64,000 nucleotides of DNA, from NCBI RefSeq assembly GCF_014109725.1, contig NZ_CP058554.1, forward strand, positions 4,030,001 to 4,094,000. Reading direction: 5' to 3'. The translations under genes and the position numbers were made by a program. This document shows positions 61,258 to 64,000 of the stretch, piece by piece. Within the stretch, counting starts at the first letter, position 1, and every line of letters starts with the position of its first letter. The DNA is from Comamonas piscis. Lineage in GTDB: Bacteria > Pseudomonadota > Gammaproteobacteria > Burkholderiales > Burkholderiaceae_C. Below the pieces are notes generated by a model. The model worked only from the letters and a program-made list of their open reading frames with translations. It searched no databases and was not told the origin of the DNA.

Positions 61258-63258
61258 TCACTCTCCTGCCAGGGCCCGTACTGGGTCCAGGCGCGCGGCC
61301 GTCTTGGCCGGCATATAACCAAACACCAGACCGGTGACCACCGCGCAGGCAAAGGCACCGGCCATGGCCCGGATGGAAAACACCACCGGCACACCGGCCA
61401 GCACCAGCACGGCGCCTACCAGCGCACCCACCACCAGGCCGACGGTGCCACCGGACAGGGTCACCAGGCTAGCCTCGGTCAAAAACTGGCGCAGGATATC
61501 GCTCTGCCGCGCACCCACTGCCATGCGGATGCCGATCTCCCGCGTGCGCTCGCGCACCGTCATCAACATCACATTCATCACTCCAATGCCGCCGACCACC
61601 AGCGACACCGCCGCAATCAGCCCCAGCATCACCGCCATGCTCTGGCGCGTGGCCGCCTCGGCCTGGATGCGTGCGGCGGCATTGCCAATACCAAAGTCCT
61701 CGCGGCCGCCATGGCGTGCCAGCAGCACGCGGTGCATGGCCGCCTCGGCCTCGTTGACCACCTCGGAAGACATGGCCTCGACCACCACATAGTCCGGCTG
61801 GGTCTGCGCCTGGTAGACGCGCGCCCGGCCCGACTGGTAGGGGATGAAGACCATGTCGTCATAGTTCTGCGCGCCCGAATCCGCACCGCGCTCGCTCATC
61901 ACACCAATCACCTCGAAGGCCGAGGTGCCGATGATCAGCTGCCGCCCCAGCGGGTTGGGCGTATCGGGGAAGAAGTGCTGGTGCGCCTTGTGGCCCAGCA
62001 CCACCAGGGGCGCCAGATCGCGGTCCTCGGTATCCGTGTAGTAGCGGCCCAGCTTGGGCTTCCAATGGTGGACCAGCGGCATCTCCTCGCTGGCGGCAAA
62101 CACATAGATCTGCTTGTCGGCACTGCCATAGCGCACGGTGATCGGGTCGCCAATCACCGGCATCACACGCCGTATCTCAGGCAGCTCGCGCAAGGCGTCC
62201 AGGTCTTCCTCTGTTATTTGGCCTGCCGGCCCGCCGGTCGCTGGCGGCTTGCTGCCCATGTAGAGAATCGCCGTGCCCATGGTGCCCATCTGCTCAACCA
62301 CCTTGCGCCGCGCGCCTTCGCCAATGGCCAGCATCACGATCACCGAGACCACGCCAATCACAATGCCCAGCAAGGTCAAGCTGGTGCGCACCCGGTTAAG
62401 GCGCATGCCCCGCCAGGCTGAGCGTGCGGCCTCCAGCAGCTCGGCCACCAGCGGCGCGGCGGAGGCACTGCCACCCATGGGCACAGGCGCCAGCTGCATG
62501 CGCGTGCCATCGTTTGCCGCAGGGGTTGCCGTCGTTGCGGGCTGGCTCGCGGTGTCGCCCACAATGCGGCCATCACTGATCTCGATGACCCGCTCGGCCT
62601 GCGCCGCCACATCGCGGTCGTGGGTGATCAGGATGATGGTGTGGCCGGCAGCGGCCAGCTCGCGCAGCAGTGCCATCACCTCGGCACCGCTGTGCGAGTC
62701 GAGCGCGCCGGTGGGTTCGTCGGCCAGGATGATGTGGCCGCCATTCATCAGCGCACGCGCAATCGACACGCGCTGCTGCTGCCCGCCCGAGAGCTGGTTG
62801 GGCCGGTTGCCCAGGCGCTCGCCCAGGCCCAGACGCTGCAGCAACGCATGGGCGCGTTGCACCCGCTCCTCCTTCGGCAGGCCGGAGTAGATGGCCGGCA
62901 TCTCCACGTTCTCGGAGGCGCTTTCGCTGGCAATCAGGTGGTAGCCCTGGAAGACAAAGCCAAAGGCCTCGCGCCGCAACCAGGCCAGCGCGTCCGAGTC
63001 GAACTGCGCCACATCCTGGCCCTGGAAGTGGTAGCTGCCGTCGCTGGGCCGGTCCAGGCAGCCCAGGATGTTCATCAAGGTGGACTTGCCCGAGCCCGAG
63101 CTGCCCACCACAGCCACAAATTCACCCGCGTAAATATCCAGGTCAATGCCATGCAGCACGGTCACCAGCGGCTGGCCGCTGGCGGGGTCGCCATAGTGTT
63201 TGCGAATGCCCCGCAGTGCGATCAGTGGCTGGTTTGCGTCAACCGGGCCGCTCACCAT
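61258..63258 (-). CDS. macB: MacB-type ABC exporter, ATPase plus permease
   Basis: 666 residues. An N-terminal ATPase domain has Walker A GSSGSGKST (52-60), the signature LSGGQQQR and Walker B IILADEPTGALD. A permease domain follows: TM1 near residue 310, a large periplasmic part and three C-terminal TM helices ending PAKTAARLDPVRALAGE. It pumps macrolides, lipopeptides or other substrates together with MacA and the OMF. Its ATG overlaps the end of macA by 7 bp. A GTG at 63267 is an alternative start. Confidence 0.95.
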   Translation of the reverse strand: MVSGPVDANQPLIALRGIRKHYGDPASGQPLVTVLHGIDLDIYAGEFVAVVGSSGSGKSTLMNILGCLDRPSDGSYHFQGQDVAQFDSDALAWLRREAFGFVFQGYHLIASESASENVEMPAIYSGLPKEERVQRAHALLQRLGLGERLGNRPNQLSGGQQQRVSIARALMNGGHIILADEPTGALDSHSGAEVMALLRELAAAGHTIILITHDRDVAAQAERVIEISDGRIVGDTASQPATTATPAANDGTRMQLAPVPMGGSASAAPLVAELLEAARSAWRGMRLNRVRTSLTLLGIVIGVVSVIVMLAIGEGARRKVVEQMGTMGTAILYMGSKPPATGGPAGQITEEDLDALRELPEIRRVMPVIGDPITVRYGSADKQIYVFAASEEMPLVHHWKPKLGRYYTDTEDRDLAPLVVLGHKAHQHFFPDTPNPLGRQLIIGTSAFEVIGVMSERGADSGAQNYDDMVFIPYQSGRARVYQAQTQPDYVVVEAMSSEVVNEAEAAMHRVLLARHGGREDFGIGNAAARIQAEAATRQSMAVMLGLIAAVSLVVGGIGVMNVMLMTVRERTREIGIRMAVGARQSDILRQFLTEASLVTLSGGTVGLVVGALVGAVLVLAGVPVVFSIRAMAGAFACAVVTGLVFGYMPAKTAARLDPVRALAGE

Positions 63259-64000
63259 TGCAGCCACCTGGGGCCACGCTCCAGCGCGGTCTCGCCGATG
63301 ACGACCTTCTCCCCTTCAGCCAGGCCTTCCAGCACTTCCACCTGGTGGCGGCTGCGTATGCCTACCTTTACGCTGCGGGTCTGGGGTTGGCCGTTGGCAT
63401 CCAGCACCCGGGCCACATGGGCGCCTTCGCGGGCCTTGTCTTCCTCCACCGCCGTCAGCGCCACCGCCAGCGCCTGGCTGGCACTGGCGCTGACAAACAC
63501 CACCTGCGCCGTCATCTGCGGCATCAGCTCAGCGTCGTCATTGCCCACGTCAAACAGCACGGTATAGGCCACGGCCTTGGTGGCGGGTGCCGGCGTTTGC
63601 GCATTGCCGGCAGGCTGGGCCTGGCTGGCGGCGGGCGCGGGCAACACCTGGCGCACCTGGCCCTTCCAGCGCCGGGGCTTGGTCTGGCCGGCGCCCCCCA
63701 AGGTGGTGAAGTAGACCGGCATGCCCTCCTTGACTCGGCGCACATCGGCTTCGGACACCTCGGTCCAGACCGTCATCGCCGACAGATCGGCAATGCGCAG
63801 GATATTGGGCGTCTGGTAGGTCGCGTTCAGGGTCTGGCCCTCGCGTGCATCAACCGACACCACCGTGCCCGCCATTGGCGCATAGATGCGGGTGTAGCCC
63901 AGGCGTGCCTCGTCGGCCTTCAGCGATGCCTGGGTCTGGCTGATCTGGGCCTTCAAGTGGTCCATGCGCGCCACGGCCATGGCCAGGTTGGCCTGGGCGG
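63252..64000 (-). CDS. macA: MacA-type periplasmic adaptor, 5'-truncated by window edge
   Basis: About 249 codons are present; the N-terminal part lies beyond the right edge. The lipoyl/barrel-sandwich segment (YTRIYAPMAGTVVSVDAREGQTLN) and the beta-barrel strands (LRIADLSAMTVWTEVSEADVRRVKEGM) identify the adaptor that links MacB to the outer-membrane channel. It is translationally coupled to macB. Confidence 0.92.
   Translation of the reverse strand, partial: AQANLAMAVARMDHLKAQISQTQASLKADEARLGYTRIYAPMAGTVVSVDAREGQTLNATYQTPNILRIADLSAMTVWTEVSEADVRRVKEGMPVYFTTLGGAGQTKPRRWKGQVRQVLPAPAASQAQPAGNAQTPAPATKAVAYTVLFDVGNDDAELMPQMTAQVVFVSASASQALAVALTAVEEDKAREGAHVARVLDANGQPQTRSVKVGIRSRHQVEVLEGLAEGEKVVIGETALERGPRWLQW

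Noticed and set aside
1..64000. tRNA, rRNA or prophage genes
   Set aside because: No cloverleaf with CCA end, no rRNA segments and no phage structural genes were recognised by eye; a tRNAscan or similar run would settle tRNAs.

Overview
The window is a GC-rich chromosomal segment that looks like a member of the Comamonadaceae (Betaproteobacteria), probably a Comamonas- or Delftia-like organism. The signs are two Bug/TctC-type periplasmic binding proteins, seven LysR regulators, an imuA-imuB-dnaE2 cassette with a LexA box, an IPTL/PEP-CTERM-like surface protein, and TonB-dependent receptors. This assignment is an inference from gene content. No rRNA, tRNA or CRISPR array was seen. Both window edges cut genes (pnp at the left, macA at the right).

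Layout. 0-3.8 kb: housekeeping rpsO-pnp (minus strand, with a terminator between them) and an azlCD branched-chain amino acid exporter. 3.9-8.1 kb: a minus-strand amidohydrolase-MFS-GAF operon with a divergent LysR regulator. 8.2-11.4 kb: iron-permease-like protein, zinc-independent L36 paralogue under a strong palindromic operator, then a stress-like cluster (Lys-rich-tailed SDR, histone-H1-like basic protein, three tiny proline-rich proteins). 11.4-18.7 kb: an orphan MCE protein plus lipoprotein, and the divergent SOS mutagenesis cassette. 18.7-22.6 kb: MFS/TetR and SDR/LysR divergent pairs. 22.6-26.8 kb: an IS30-type transposase remnant, then an AraC-Bug-PhzF-RidA operon. 26.8-32.9 kb: Bug, class II fumarase, DctA-type carrier and a fumarase/ASL-superfamily lyase, divergent from a GntR regulator whose operator motif appears three times in the shared promoter. 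This looks like a catabolic route that releases fumarate.

33-47.9 kb: NTF2-like protein and DHA2 efflux pump with LysR; an exported CTERM protein; a siderophore receptor with an STN domain; VOC and kinase-like small genes; an exported choloylglycine-hydrolase-type amidase; and a Fur-box-preceded operon of haem/haemoglobin-type receptor, EF-hand lipoprotein and DUF4198 protein. 48-52 kb: LysR with a second leuC-leuD pair, translationally coupled to a protein carrying the catalytic and halide-binding pattern of fluoroacetate dehalogenases. 52-57.5 kb: a more AT-rich accessory stretch with a hypothetical protein, LysR/SDR, MFS and a 3-hydroxyisobutyrate-dehydrogenase-type gene. 57.6-64 kb: a HAD phosphatase, a coupled leader ORF-cupin-carboxymuconolactone-decarboxylase set, and a macA-macB-OMF tripartite export operon.

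Overall this is a mostly metabolic and transport region of many small regulator-plus-operon units. The most interesting for follow-up are the leuCD/dehalogenase operon, the GntR lyase operon, the receptor/EF-hand/DUF4198 operon and the proline-rich mini-protein cluster.
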